Notes: a model not told the origin generated them from the letters alone. A DNA stretch of 64,000 bases from Ignavibacteria bacterium (GCA_012719345.1 JAAYAN010000232.1:31220-95219); one strand, 5' to 3'. Shown: positions 1 to 9,350, counted from the first letter of the stretch. Numbers and translations: made by a program.

Positions 1-1356
1 ATTATTTTTTATCGAGTTTAAAGCGTCACCAGAAGTAACTACTGGAGGTTCAGTGTAACCATCTTTTCGAATCTGCGGCATCCCTGCTGTTGCAAACAAG
101 TTATTGCAAAGACATACTGTCCCTTCTAGTTCTTCAGCCTTGCCGCCCTTAGATATAAAGGCATCTTCCGGTTCTGCTGAACATCTGAAACCAACTTCTC
201 CGTCTTCTTTTTTATACGCCTGCCTCAAAAGTCCTATATCGCAAATACGGCATCTTTCATTATAAACATCTTTATCGGTAACAGATCCGCTGTGCTGAAC
301 TACTTTAAACGGAAATCCTGTTGGTGAAGCTTTAAAATCCGTAACAATTTCAATGCTGTCTTTTTTTATTTTTTCAATTATCGATTTTCTAATTTCAGGA
401 TCCATTCCAGATTCTTTGCAAAACGCAAACGCTGTACCCACTTGCACTCCGGCAGCTCCTTGTTCAATAGCCGCTAGAAACTTTTCGTGTGAATAGTAAT
501 CACCGGCAAGCCAAAATGGCAAGCCAATTTCCTTAATCTGTTGTAAATCTACTTCATCTTTTGCACCGTAAACAGCTTTTCCTTCTGCAGAAACACTTCT
601 TGGTGGTGCATTGTGTCCTCCGGCAGTACTGTTTTCTATAACAAATCCGTCAATTTTTCCAGAAGCTCGTTTCAACAAAGCTTTTGCTAATACAACAGAT
701 GAAATTATAGGGACAAAATAAGGTTTGCAAAGATTTCCAATTTTTTCTCCTATTTCAGGGAATATTTTTCCTGGTTCGAAGTTAATTCTGAAATCATCTT
801 CTTTGCTGCTTCCAGTTACATCAAGTTTATAGTTTACATCTTCGTGGTTCGATAATTTTTCTATTATTGCAGGTATCTGCATAGGAATTCCTGCACCCAT
901 AAAAATATAATTAACACCCGCAAGCATTGCACCATAAATTGAAGCCAATGTAGGAAGCTGGATTTTTTCCAGAAAATTTATACCTACCGCATTTTTATGA
1001 TTTTCTTTTGCAAGAAACACTTCAACAAAATTAGCAATTACTGTCAATTCGTTTATTGAATTCGTAGGTTTAATACCCCACATCTGAGGTCTTTTATATC
1101 CGGTTTTTCTTTTGCCGGAATAAGGCACAAAATATTTATCCAATATTTTTTTTACCGGTTCTTGAAAAGGAAAATTATCTAGCGCCCTTCTTACATTTCC
1201 TTCGCGGTCACCATCCATTAATCGCGCAATAAGGGTTATGTGCAAGCCTGTGCCTGATATTACCCCAAGCTGGCCTGTCATCGAAACAGTTTTTGCTAAA
1301 TACCAATCGGAAATGGAAATACCCATTCCGCCCTGAATAATTTTTGGAATCTGCAT
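1..1356 (-). CDS. Nitronate monooxygenase (2-nitropropane dioxygenase) family flavoprotein, 3' end outside window
   Basis: Read directly on the minus strand: the frame is open from ATG at 1356 to the left edge (452 codons, no stop). It is probably an FMN-dependent TIM-barrel enzyme of the NMO/PfaD family. Visible motifs are the N-terminal glycine-rich segment 'IIQGGMGISIS', the family 'TAGGHNAPPR' motif at about residue 246, and a later 'GAAGVQVGTAFAF' phosphate-binding strand. After the barrel comes a cysteine-rich part (RCRICDIG, FRCSA, CLCN) that ordinary ~320-350-residue nitronate monooxygenases lack, so this is the long variant. The natural substrate is not certain: known members oxidise nitronates or act as enoyl reductases in polyketide/PUFA pathways. 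The next gene upstream on the same strand ends at 1529, so it may have its own promoter. Confidence 0.8.
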   Translation of the reverse strand, partial: MQIPKIIQGGMGISISDWYLAKTVSMTGQLGVISGTGLHITLIARLMDGDREGNVRRALDNFPFQEPVKKILDKYFVPYSGKRKTGYKRPQMWGIKPTNSINELTVIANFVEVFLAKENHKNAVGINFLEKIQLPTLASIYGAMLAGVNYIFMGAGIPMQIPAIIEKLSNHEDVNYKLDVTGSSKEDDFRINFEPGKIFPEIGEKIGNLCKPYFVPIISSVVLAKALLKRASGKIDGFVIENSTAGGHNAPPRSVSAEGKAVYGAKDEVDLQQIKEIGLPFWLAGDYYSHEKFLAAIEQGAAGVQVGTAFAFCKESGMDPEIRKSIIEKIKKDSIEIVTDFKASPTGFPFKVVQHSGSVTDKDVYNERCRICDIGLLRQAYKKEDGEVGFRCSAEPEDAFISKGGKAEELEGTVCLCNNLFATAGMPQIRKDGYTEPPVVTSGDALNSIKNN

Positions 1357-1528
1357 ATACTAAAAACTCCTGAACTAAATCAATAAATTTCTGCAATCTA
1401 AATTCAGGCTTAAAATAAACTTGTCATATAAAATGAATTGATTATTTAATTCAGCATAAAAAAAAATTACATATACAAAGTTATTAAAATTATTCTAACT
1501 ATCGAGTGTTAATTTTTAGTGCTGTATT

Positions 1529-3091
1529 TTAAAATGGAAAATCTTCCTTTATATTTACTTTTTGTTCTTCGGAATCGCTTTTGGGCAACAAAGCTTTTTT
1601 ATGTACCGGATTACCGTCAACATATATGGCTTTATTCGGAATTGTTGGACAAGCGTACTCGCAGGCTCCGCAACCGATACAAATATTTCCGGTAACCTTA
1701 GGAATACGAAGCTTTCCTTCGGGCACCATTTTTACGGCTTTTGTAGGACAGTGCTCAGAACAAGCCCCACAGTCTGTGCCTTCTGTTACAACAACACAAT
1801 TATCGTGAATAAACTTTGCAATGCCTATCTGAGTAACTTTTTTCTTCTCTAGTGTAATTGGCATTATTGCTCCGTTCGGACATACCTCGCTGCAAACATT
1901 ACATTCAAAATTACAGAATCCTTTCTTGTTGTTCATCCTTGGTTGAAGCATACCGCTTAAACCATATTCTAAAAACGAAGGTTGCAGCACCTGAGTGGGA
2001 CAAGCACTTACGCATAAATGGCAGGCAGTGCATCTGTCATTAAATTGTTCGATGCTTCCTGCACCGGGAGGTGCAATAGGGAAATGTCTATCTGGTTTTA
2101 TTTTATTTTCGACATAAACTTTTATTTTTTCGCTTGCTTTCGAAATTGAAGTTAAAGCTACAAAAAACAAAGTGGAGTTCTTAAAAAATTCGCGTTTCGA
2201 ATTGTCTGTTTCATTCCCCTTTTTTCGATGAAATGAAAATTTGTAAGTGTATTTAAGTCCGTCTGTAGGACAAACTTGAAAACAATTAAAGCAGCTTACG
2301 CATCTTGAAAAATCTACTTCTTTTGTTTCAGAATCTATGCAATTTGCTTTGCAAACTTTTTCACAAGCTCCGCAACTTCTGCAATTTTCTTCATCAATCT
2401 GAATTTTAAACAATGAAAATTTTGATAAAAATCCCAGAAAACTTCCTACGGGACAAACAGTATTGCAGAATAACCTTCCATATTTAAAAGACATATAAAA
2501 AACTATTCCCAAAACAGTTAGTGAAAACAAAGAAACAGCAATTTTTACTTTTCTTAATTCCAGCGGATAGACAGAATAATTGCCGAAAAGTTCAAATATA
2601 TACGAAACAACATTATTTGTAAAAATTACTATGGGATAAAAAATATTTGCTGCAATTCTTCCATAATTGGAATAAGGATCAAGCAGGCTTAAACCTAATA
2701 TGCTGCCTGTAAAAAACAGGATTACTGAGATAATTAAAATTGAATATCTTAATTTATTGTGTGGCTTTTCACTCTTATATCTTCTTTTCTTCTTTTTTGT
2801 CCGGGTTGCAAACCAAGTAAAAACATCCTGTAAAATGCCAAGAGGACAAACCGAAGAGCAGTAAACCCTGCCTATCAATAATGTAAAAATAATTACTATA
2901 ATAAATCCGGAAGATATAATTCCGCCGATTGTTAAAAACTGCAGAAATGATGGGATAAATTGAAGAAACAACACTTTCCCGCTTATATTTTCAGCAGAAT
3001 ATCCCGAAAAATCGACAAAAGATAATGTTACAAGAGTTATAACAATTAATGAAATTACTACACGGATTTTTTTCAGATGTTCATATTTCAT
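1529..3091 (-). CDS. NapH/YccM-like membrane polyferredoxin
   Basis: 520-residue integral membrane iron-sulfur protein. The N-terminal half has several hydrophobic helices and two cytoplasm-facing CxxxCP motifs ('RVYCSSVCPLG' and 'RLFCNTVCPVG'), the signature of the Fer4_5/NapH electron-transfer family. The C-terminal half carries at least four CxxCxxCxxxC ferredoxin cassettes (for example 'CRSCGACEKVC', 'CVSCFNCFQVCP', 'CTACHLCVSACP', 'CGACSEHCP', 'CIGCGACEYACP'), so many 4Fe-4S clusters could form a wire. It starts 3 nt after the stop of the DUF362 gene, so the two are almost certainly co-transcribed. Probable role: moving electrons between the quinone pool or membrane and an unknown partner. 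Electron donor and acceptor cannot be told from the sequence. Confidence 0.85.
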   Translation of the reverse strand: MKYEHLKKIRVVISLIVITLVTLSFVDFSGYSAENISGKVLFLQFIPSFLQFLTIGGIISSGFIIVIIFTLLIGRVYCSSVCPLGILQDVFTWFATRTKKKKRRYKSEKPHNKLRYSILIISVILFFTGSILGLSLLDPYSNYGRIAANIFYPIVIFTNNVVSYIFELFGNYSVYPLELRKVKIAVSLFSLTVLGIVFYMSFKYGRLFCNTVCPVGSFLGFLSKFSLFKIQIDEENCRSCGACEKVCKANCIDSETKEVDFSRCVSCFNCFQVCPTDGLKYTYKFSFHRKKGNETDNSKREFFKNSTLFFVALTSISKASEKIKVYVENKIKPDRHFPIAPPGAGSIEQFNDRCTACHLCVSACPTQVLQPSFLEYGLSGMLQPRMNNKKGFCNFECNVCSEVCPNGAIMPITLEKKKVTQIGIAKFIHDNCVVVTEGTDCGACSEHCPTKAVKMVPEGKLRIPKVTGNICIGCGACEYACPTIPNKAIYVDGNPVHKKALLPKSDSEEQKVNIKEDFPF

Positions 3092-3094
3092 ATT

Positions 3095-4021
3095 TTATAA
3101 TATTATTCTATCAATTGAAAGTTTTTGTAAATCTGTTTTCCCTAAATTCATTTCCGATGCAATTTTTATGTAAGGAACATCTTCGGGAGTTAAACCCAAA
3201 AGCTTTGCTGCAGCAGTATCCGCTGCAACTATATCCGTAGAAATTATCATCGATTTCATTAAAGTTAAATCCGATAGAGAAACTCCTCTTGGTCCGTTCT
3301 GGTGCATTACTTTATAAGCATCTATAACATTTAAGGTAGGCTTGCAAAATGTTGAATAATCCGCAATACACTGATGAAGATCATTTCTGTGCCAGAATCC
3401 TCTGTCCCAGTTTGTCCCCATTAAATTTTTCATACCCATCGTAAGTCTTGCCGAACTGTGATCTTTAAGAATAGGAACATTAATAAAAACATCAGAGTCG
3501 AGAACAAGTTCATGTACTTTATCTTTTTTCAATCTTTTTCCGTTTTTAATTTCAACTTCCTGATAATAACTTTCAGTATTTCCCTGAACTATTTTTCCGC
3601 CGGCATCTTTAACAGCCTTTTCAATTCCGCTGTTTTCGTAGCTTTTTTTCCAGGCATCGCAAGTATGGTCGAATACAAATACATCTTTTGCGCCAGCATC
3701 TTTGCACATTTTTATTATTTTATAAACGAGTTTCGGATTTGTATTTGCGGCCTTTTCAGGAACAACATCCCAGCCTATGTTAGGTTTAATTAACACTTTC
3801 TGATTAGGTTTAACAAAATTCTTGATTCCGCCCAAAGATTTTATGGCGCGTTCAAACATTTCATCAGGTTCACCGCCTTTAATTGCAACCATATCATACG
3901 TTTTCTTTTCCGAAAGACTTTTACGGCTGCTAACTATATTTGCATAACTGCCTGCCGAAAAGACTGCTCCGGCTGCAATTCCTGCTACTAAACTTTTTTT
4001 TACAAAATCCCTTCTTTTCAT
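3095..4021 (-). CDS. DUF362 domain protein with Tat-like signal
   Basis: 308 residues. The N-terminus 'MKRRDFVKKSLVAGIAAGAV' has a twin-arginine-like motif followed by a hydrophobic stretch, so export to the periplasm by Tat is plausible. The rest matches DUF362, a family often found as a domain fused or adjacent to 4Fe-4S ferredoxin domains; 'VLIKPNIGWD' and 'PILKDHSSARLTMGMKNLMG' are typical. No cysteine cluster is visible in this protein itself; the clusters are in the polyferredoxin gene that follows 3 nt downstream, so the pair probably works as one unit. The biochemical function of DUF362 in this setting is unknown. ATG start at 4021. Confidence 0.8.
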   Translation of the reverse strand: MKRRDFVKKSLVAGIAAGAVFSAGSYANIVSSRKSLSEKKTYDMVAIKGGEPDEMFERAIKSLGGIKNFVKPNQKVLIKPNIGWDVVPEKAANTNPKLVYKIIKMCKDAGAKDVFVFDHTCDAWKKSYENSGIEKAVKDAGGKIVQGNTESYYQEVEIKNGKRLKKDKVHELVLDSDVFINVPILKDHSSARLTMGMKNLMGTNWDRGFWHRNDLHQCIADYSTFCKPTLNVIDAYKVMHQNGPRGVSLSDLTLMKSMIISTDIVAADTAAAKLLGLTPEDVPYIKIASEMNLGKTDLQKLSIDRIIL

Positions 4022-4290
4022 AAAAACTCCGTTCTAATAAAATGGATTTAATACATTTTTTTCGGACTTAAGGATAAAAAATTAAAGTCTCAAATTCAAT
4101 TACAATTCATAATCAGCCTTAAAGAATTTTTTCATTTCTCTTTATGATTTATACACTTGTTTCCAGAAAACACCTACTGAATATTTCAAGATAAAGTTAT
4201 TAATAAAGTTAGATCTGGGTACTTTTAGGAATTTTACTTTTTTGAGAATCATTATTATACCTTAACTATACCTTTTAAAGTTTAACCCAA

Positions 4291-4322
4291 ATCCGCCATT
4301 AGAACAAAAAACAATGGCGGAT
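4291..4322. repeat. Hairpin (10-bp perfect stem, 12-nt loop)
   Basis: 'atccgccatt' at 4291-4300 pairs exactly with 'aatggcggat' at 4313-4322. No clear T-run follows on either strand, so it is not a standard terminator. Its right arm overlaps a second small stem at 4321-4338. Confidence 0.6.
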
Positions 4323-4401
4323 CCGTAAAAAGCCGGATAAATCGACTTAATAATCCATACATTCCTTAGAAACTGAATGTATAATTTTCTAATTCGGGAT
4401 T

Positions 4402-4465
4402 ACCCAAAATAGTCAATAATAAAAGCTCAGCCACAATATTGTATTTTCTAATGACTATTTTGGGT
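4402..4465. repeat. 14-bp perfect inverted repeat with a palindrome in its loop
   Basis: 'acccaaaatagtca' (4402-4415) is the exact reverse complement of 4452-4465. The 36-nt spacer contains a 10-nt perfect palindrome 'acaatattgt' near 4433-4442. The arms are longer than expected by chance for this composition. It could be an operator, an RNA structure, or the remnant of a small mobile element; nothing in the sequence decides between these. Confidence 0.6.
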
Positions 4466-4676
4466 TTAATTTTCGCAATATTATCCAAATCACACAAAAT
4501 CTTAATTCAATATTTTTTATAAATATTTTTTATAAATATTTTCTATAAAAAAATTCTAAACAATATATATAAGTTCGATTATCCAAAAAAATATATTGTT
4601 AAAAGCTAAATAATTTTAAAAAAATAATATCAATAAAATCCAAAATAAGCCACTAATAATAAACTTGGAGAAAATA

Positions 4677-7100
4677 ATGAGAAAAAAGATACTCAATTTA
4701 GCATTAATATTATTTTTTGTTTTTGTATCAACGCAAAATATATTGATATGTAAAACGGTATATGTTGATAACGCAAGACCTAACGACGGCGGAAACGGTT
4801 TGACTTGGGCTACTGCGGAGAAAACAATTATTGCAGGTTTGATTGACTGTTCCGCAGGGGATGTATTGCTTATTAAATATGGCACATATACCTTAGCAAA
4901 TACGATAACTCTATCTGCAAACATAAAGATTTCTTCGGATGACGGAGATGGAACCGAATGGGATGATGCGGAACCGGATTCTAGTTTGTGCATTCTTGAC
5001 GGAGCAAATCTATATAGGGTCTTGCAGTTCACATCATCAGCTACAACCAATTCACTTGTTGTTAGAGGGTTTAAGATATACAGAGGCAATGCTACATCTT
5101 CAAGTACTAATGGACGATCGGGTGGTGGAATTTTAATAAAAGGCGGTGCAGATCCGATTATTGAAAGATGTTGGATTACAGAATGCCGAGCAAACACAAC
5201 AGCACCATCACCAGCAAGTTATGCAACATCTGGCGGCGGAATATTTATTCAAGACAGCGAACCGATAATACGCAATAACAGAATTGATAACAATTATGCT
5301 ACTTACACAAACAATCCAGGTTACGGTGGCGGAATATCAGTTTATAACACCAATACTAGTGGCGGTAACCCGGCAATAACAGGAAATTATATTGCAAATA
5401 ATGTTGCCACTTATGTTGTTGGAGAAGGTTTTTATTCAAACGGACCAAGTTTAGGAGGCGGATTACAAGTTTCAATGAGTTCACCATTAATCGAAAATAA
5501 TATTTTTTATAATAATTGGGGGTTCAGGCGTTATATTACCAGCGGTTCTACCGATTCGTATGCCTGCGGCGGTGCAATAGCTTTAGACCAAAGTTCATCT
5601 CTAATTAAAAACAATACATTTAATTCAAACTATGCTTTTTATGAAAATGAAGGGAGATATGGATTAGGGGCCACTGGACGCGGGGGGGCATTGTATTTAA
5701 CCTCTTTTAATGGGACAATTGAAAATAACGTCTTCTATAAAAATACTGCAGTTTATTATAATGCAAATAATGCAACATATCTTGGAAATGCTATTAATGC
5801 AGTATCTGGAACACCTGTTATAAAAAATAATATTTTTTCAGAAAACAAATATTTAACTCGTCTTACCGAAGCCTGCATTCGAAATTCTTCGTTAACATCA
5901 ATTACTATAGATTATAATTGTTTTTACAATAACCACCCAAATGAAAATGTTACTTCCAATAATGAAGTAACAACAGACCCTCTATTCACTAATGCAGCCT
6001 CAAATAATTTCACTCTTCAATCATCATCACCTTGTATTAATACAGGGGATCCGCTTTCAGCAGTTGAATCCGGAGGTGAACCAATAATCGATATGGGTAT
6101 AGAAGAATTTATTTCATTTGCTTCTGCAACTTATAATTCTATCGATAATTCTATTTCAGATAATATCATTCCAGGAAAAAGTCTTGCTGTTGCATCTGTT
6201 GGCAGCAATATTAGTTCTATAATAGAATTATCAATTTCAACACCGCCAAACTCTTCAGGAGAAAGAACTGTGGGGCGATACTGGGATATCAGTTCAACAG
6301 GAGATGCAAATATCAGGCTTTATTTTCCAACCTCTGCAATTTCTGAATTTACAGGAGCCCCGACAATTTTTCATTATAATGGAAGCAACTGGGAAGCTAT
6401 TCCTACTGGAGCAGTTCAGTCTGCAGGAACATCAAGTTATGTTGAATCATCTTCTCCTATAACCAGTTGGTCATATTTTACAGTTGGCGACAGCGAAGAT
6501 CCTCTCCCTGTAGAACTCACTTCTTTCGCTGCCTCTGTTTCTAACGGTAAGGTTATTCTTAACTGGAAAACATCAACAGAAGTGAATAATTACGGATTTG
6601 AAATACAAAAAATGGCAAAGGGCAAAGCGCAGAGCGCCGTGCCTAACGGCAGGCAGGCAGAGTGGGAAATGGTTGGTTTTATTGAAGGTTCAGGAAATTC
6701 GAATACTCCAAAATCTTATTCATTTACTGATAATCTTACATCTTACTCATACGCTTATCGCATAAAACAAATTGATCTTGACGGTTCTTTCACATATTCA
6801 AAAGAAATTAGTGTTGATGCTGCATCATTTCTACCAACAGAATTTATACTTTCTCAAAACTACCCGAATCCGTTCAATCCGGTAACAACTATCAAGTATT
6901 CAGTACCGAGTACCGTGTACGTAGTACTTAAAATTTTTGATATGCTTGGCCGAGAAACAACAACACTTGTAAACGCCCAGCAACCAGCAGGATATTATGA
7001 AGTTAAGTTCGATGCCTCAAATCTTGCGAGCGGAATTTATTTGTATAATTTGCAGGCGGGAGAATTTTCATCGGTGAAGAAACTAATTTTGATGAAATAA
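4677..7100 (+). CDS. Secreted right-handed beta-helix protein with T9SS type A sorting domain
   Basis: Start chosen at ATG 4677 because a GGAG lies 6 nt upstream; a TTG at 4665 is also in frame. The first ~25 residues form a signal peptide. The body begins 'YVDNARPNDGGNGLTWATA', typical of right-handed parallel beta-helix (pectate-lyase-like) surface proteins, followed by many repeats of 'IxxNxIxxN' and 'GGGI' type up to about residue 450. A fibronectin-like region 'PVELTSFAASVSNGKVILNW' leads to a C-terminal domain of about 80 residues with 'FILSQNYPNPFNPVTTI' and a final 'KKLILMK', the type A sorting signal for T9SS. It is therefore a probable secreted or surface-anchored T9SS cargo, perhaps polysaccharide-binding. 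No catalytic residues can be assigned. An odd insert at about residues 645-661 corresponds to a DNA repeat also found elsewhere in the window. Confidence 0.85.
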   Translation: MRKKILNLALILFFVFVSTQNILICKTVYVDNARPNDGGNGLTWATAEKTIIAGLIDCSAGDVLLIKYGTYTLANTITLSANIKISSDDGDGTEWDDAEPDSSLCILDGANLYRVLQFTSSATTNSLVVRGFKIYRGNATSSSTNGRSGGGILIKGGADPIIERCWITECRANTTAPSPASYATSGGGIFIQDSEPIIRNNRIDNNYATYTNNPGYGGGISVYNTNTSGGNPAITGNYIANNVATYVVGEGFYSNGPSLGGGLQVSMSSPLIENNIFYNNWGFRRYITSGSTDSYACGGAIALDQSSSLIKNNTFNSNYAFYENEGRYGLGATGRGGALYLTSFNGTIENNVFYKNTAVYYNANNATYLGNAINAVSGTPVIKNNIFSENKYLTRLTEACIRNSSLTSITIDYNCFYNNHPNENVTSNNEVTTDPLFTNAASNNFTLQSSSPCINTGDPLSAVESGGEPIIDMGIEEFISFASATYNSIDNSISDNIIPGKSLAVASVGSNISSIIELSISTPPNSSGERTVGRYWDISSTGDANIRLYFPTSAISEFTGAPTIFHYNGSNWEAIPTGAVQSAGTSSYVESSSPITSWSYFTVGDSEDPLPVELTSFAASVSNGKVILNWKTSTEVNNYGFEIQKMAKGKAQSAVPNGRQAEWEMVGFIEGSGNSNTPKSYSFTDNLTSYSYAYRIKQIDLDGSFTYSKEISVDAASFLPTEFILSQNYPNPFNPVTTIKYSVPSTVYVVLKIFDMLGRETTTLVNAQQPAGYYEVKFDASNLASGIYLYNLQAGEFSSVKKLILMK
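6612..6662 (+). repeat. Repeat-like insert inside the beta-helix gene
   Basis: The segment 'aagcgcagagcgc' followed by a small hairpin (gccgt 6636-6640 / acggc 6646-6650) and 'aggcaggcag' is far more GC-rich than its surroundings. Its core 'gcgcagagcgc' is shared with intergenic repeats at 59365-59391 and 60549-60568. It is in frame and encodes a basic, low-complexity stretch within an otherwise regular fibronectin-like domain. Confidence 0.55.
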
Positions 7101-7117
7101 TTTAATAGCAAAAATTA

Positions 7118-7144
7118 AAAAAGGCTGCATTCAGCAGCCTTTTT
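7118..7144. terminator. Bidirectional intrinsic terminator
   Basis: Stem 7118-7128 (A5 then ggctgc) pairs with 7134-7144 (gcagcc then T5), loop 5 nt. It ends in T-runs on both strands and lies between the convergent ends of the beta-helix gene (7100) and dnaK (7155), so it can serve both. Confidence 0.9.
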
Positions 7145-7154
7145 CTTTATATAT

Positions 7155-9092
7155 TTATTTATCATCATCCACAACTTCGTACGAAGCATCTTGAACTTCC
7201 GGACCGTCGGATTTCTTTTCGGATTTCGGTTCTTCTTTCGGAGGTTCGTTATTTGCAGCTCCTTCATTAGGTGCTTGCTGACCCTGGGCAGACTGTGCTT
7301 TATAAAGTTCCTGAGATATTTCGCTCCATACTTTTTCCATATTTTCTGTTGCAGTTTTAATATTGGCTGTATCGTTTGTAGCAATTGCATCTTCAACTTT
7401 TTTAATTTCGCTTTCAAGTCTGTTCTTTAAGTCTGCAGGTATTTTATCACCTAAGTCGGCAATTTGTTTTTTTGTTGAAAAAACTAAATTATCGGCTTTA
7501 TTTCTTATTTCAACAGATTCTTTTTTCTTTATATCTTCAGCAGCATGTTCTTTTGCAGCCTGTTTCATTTTTTCTATTTCATCTTTAGCCAAACCGCTCG
7601 AAGAAGTAATTCTGATACTCTGCTCTTTACCTGTAGCTTTATCTTTAGCTGCAACGTGCAATATACCGTTTGCATCTATATCAAAAGTAACTTCAATCTG
7701 AGGAATACCTCTTGGTGCCGGCGGAATACCGTCGAGATGAAATCTTCCAAGCGAACGATTATCGCCCGCCATCGGTCTTTCACCTTGCAGAATATGGATT
7801 TCAACAGAAGGCTGATTATCGGATGCGGTTGAAAATGTTTCGCTTTTTTTTGTAGGAATTGTTGTGTTCGATTCGATTAATTTAGTCATCACACCGCCAA
7901 GAGTTTCAATTCCAAGTGAAAGAGGCGTAACATCTAGCAAAAGAACATCTTTAACATCGCCGGCAAGAACACCGCCCTGAATAGCAGCTCCAATAGCAAC
8001 AACTTCATCGGGATTAACACCTTTATGAGGTTCTTTTCCGAAAATTTCTTTTACTTTTTCCTGTACTTTAGGAATTCTGATTGAACCTCCAACAAGTATA
8101 ACCTCATCAATTTGCGATGCAGTAACGCCTGCATCCTTTAATGCATTTACACAAGGTTTAACAGTTCTTTCTATTAAGTCATCCACAAGCTGCTCAAATT
8201 TCGCGCGTGTAATGTTAATGTTAAGATGTTTTGGTCCATCCTGTGTTGCAGTAATAAAAGGAAGATTTACATCTGTCTGCATTGAAGATGAAAGTTCAAT
8301 TTTGGCTTTTTCGGCAGCTTCTTTAAGCCTTTGCAGTGCCATTGGATCTTTGCGCAAATCAATTCCTTCCTGTTTCTGGAATTCATCTGCAAGAAAATTA
8401 ATTAATCTCTGATCGAAATCGTCACCGCCAAGATGAGTATCGCCGTTGGTAGATTTTACTTCGAATACCCCGTCTCCGAGCTGCAAAATTGAAATATCGA
8501 ATGTACCGCCCCCTAGGTCGTAAACTGCTACAAGCTCTTCTTTATTTTTTTTGTCGAGTCCGTACGCCAAAGCGGCAGCTGTAGGCTCATTAATTATTCT
8601 TTTTACTGTCAGTCCGGCAATTTCTCCGGCATCTTTTGTTGCCTGTCTCTGCGCATCGTTAAAATAAGCGGGAACTGTAATAACTGCTTCAGTTACTGTT
8701 TGACCTAAATAATCTTCAGCAGTCTTTTTCATTTTCTGAAGTACCATTGCGCTGATTTCTTGAGGACTGTAAAGTCTGTCATCAATTTTTACACGCGCCG
8801 TGCTGTTATCACCCTGAACTACTTTATAAGGCACTTCAGTTAATTCCTGCTGAACTTCATTTATTGTTCTTCCCATAAATCTCTTTATCGAAAAAACAGT
8901 GTTGTTTGGATTTGTAACTGCCTGTCGTTTTGCAGGCTGTCCTACTAATCTTTCGCCGCTTTTTGTAAATCCAACTACCGAAGGCGTTGTTCTTCCTCCT
9001 TCGGAATTAGGTATTACAACCGGTTCATTTCCTTCCATAACCGAAACACACGAATTCGTGGTTCCTAAGTCGATTCCAATAATTTTTCCCAT
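7155..9092 (-). CDS. dnaK: Chaperone protein DnaK (Hsp70)
   Basis: 645 residues, full length for bacterial DnaK. The ATPase domain starts '[19 protein letters not shown]' and contains '[17 protein letters not shown]' and '[14 protein letters not shown]'. The interdomain linker '[15 protein letters not shown]' and substrate-binding domain follow, then a helical lid with an acidic/PKEE tail ending 'YEVVDDDK'. It refolds and protects client proteins in the cytoplasm with DnaJ and GrpE, neither of which is in this window. One oddity: the phosphate-binding loop usually read GGSTR is GGSIR here (Ile338; a single base would change it). A sigma70-type promoter lies upstream at 9117-9144. No CIRCE element was seen. 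Confidence 0.98.
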   Translation of the reverse strand: MGKIIGIDLGTTNSCVSVMEGNEPVVIPNSEGGRTTPSVVGFTKSGERLVGQPAKRQAVTNPNNTVFSIKRFMGRTINEVQQELTEVPYKVVQGDNSTARVKIDDRLYSPQEISAMVLQKMKKTAEDYLGQTVTEAVITVPAYFNDAQRQATKDAGEIAGLTVKRIINEPTAAALAYGLDKKNKEELVAVYDLGGGTFDISILQLGDGVFEVKSTNGDTHLGGDDFDQRLINFLADEFQKQEGIDLRKDPMALQRLKEAAEKAKIELSSSMQTDVNLPFITATQDGPKHLNINITRAKFEQLVDDLIERTVKPCVNALKDAGVTASQIDEVILVGGSIRIPKVQEKVKEIFGKEPHKGVNPDEVVAIGAAIQGGVLAGDVKDVLLLDVTPLSLGIETLGGVMTKLIESNTTIPTKKSETFSTASDNQPSVEIHILQGERPMAGDNRSLGRFHLDGIPPAPRGIPQIEVTFDIDANGILHVAAKDKATGKEQSIRITSSSGLAKDEIEKMKQAAKEHAAEDIKKKESVEIRNKADNLVFSTKKQIADLGDKIPADLKNRLESEIKKVEDAIATNDTANIKTATENMEKVWSEISQELYKAQSAQGQQAPNEGAANNEPPKEEPKSEKKSDGPEVQDASYEVVDDDK

Positions 9093-9116
9093 ATTAACTC
9101 CATATTTTAAAAAATC

Positions 9117-9144
9117 TGTATAAACACAACCATAATAGTGCCAA
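9117..9144 (-). promoter_or_regulatory. Predicted sigma70-type promoter of dnaK
   Basis: On the minus strand, TTGGCA (9144-9139) and TATACA (9122-9117) are separated by 16 nt, about 25 nt before the dnaK ATG at 9092. Prediction only, from motif and position. Confidence 0.5.
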
Positions 9145-9258
9145 TTTTATTAAAACAGGTTAAGTTATTATGATATAATGAATTAACATTAATTTTGTTT
9201 TTACATTGTGTTTGCCATTATTACTTTTTGCCTGCCATTATGGCTGTTATATTACTTT

Positions 9259-9277
9259 TTGTCATTGACTGTGACAA
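9259..9277. repeat. Small palindrome TTGTCA-N7-TGACAA in the dnaK/birA divergent region
   Basis: TTGTCA at 9259-9264 and TGACAA at 9272-9277 form a dyad that could be a regulator site. It lies just upstream of a possible birA promoter (TTGATT 9288-9293, TATATT 9312-9317). Direct copies of 'tgccattat' also occur at about 9213-9241. No regulator is assigned. Confidence 0.35.
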
Positions 9278-9350
9278 ATATTAAAATTTGATTTTAAGGT
9301 TTATTAAATATTATATTTTAATTTAATTATATAACATTAATGGAGTTTAC

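Larger units (their letters stand above)
4022..4676. other. Gene-free AT-rich interval with several inverted repeats
   Basis: About 650 bases between divergent genes with no convincing ORF. It holds five inverted repeats (listed separately or here): 4291-4300/4313-4322 (10 bp), 4321-4325/4334-4338 (5 bp), 4357-4364/4375-4382 (8 bp), 4402-4415/4452-4465 (14 bp) and 4559-4568/4591-4600 (10 bp). A short AT-rich tandem repeat of roughly 12-14 nt occupies 4509-4550. Promoters for both flanking genes must lie here, but none stands out from the AT-rich background. Confidence 0.6.

Noticed and set aside
9093..9350. CIRCE/HrcA site or sigma54 promoter upstream of dnaK.
   Set aside because: No TTAGCACTC-N9-GAGTGCTAA is present. 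A TGGCAC occurs but the expected GC at -12 is GT; the sigma70 motif at 9117-9144 fits better.
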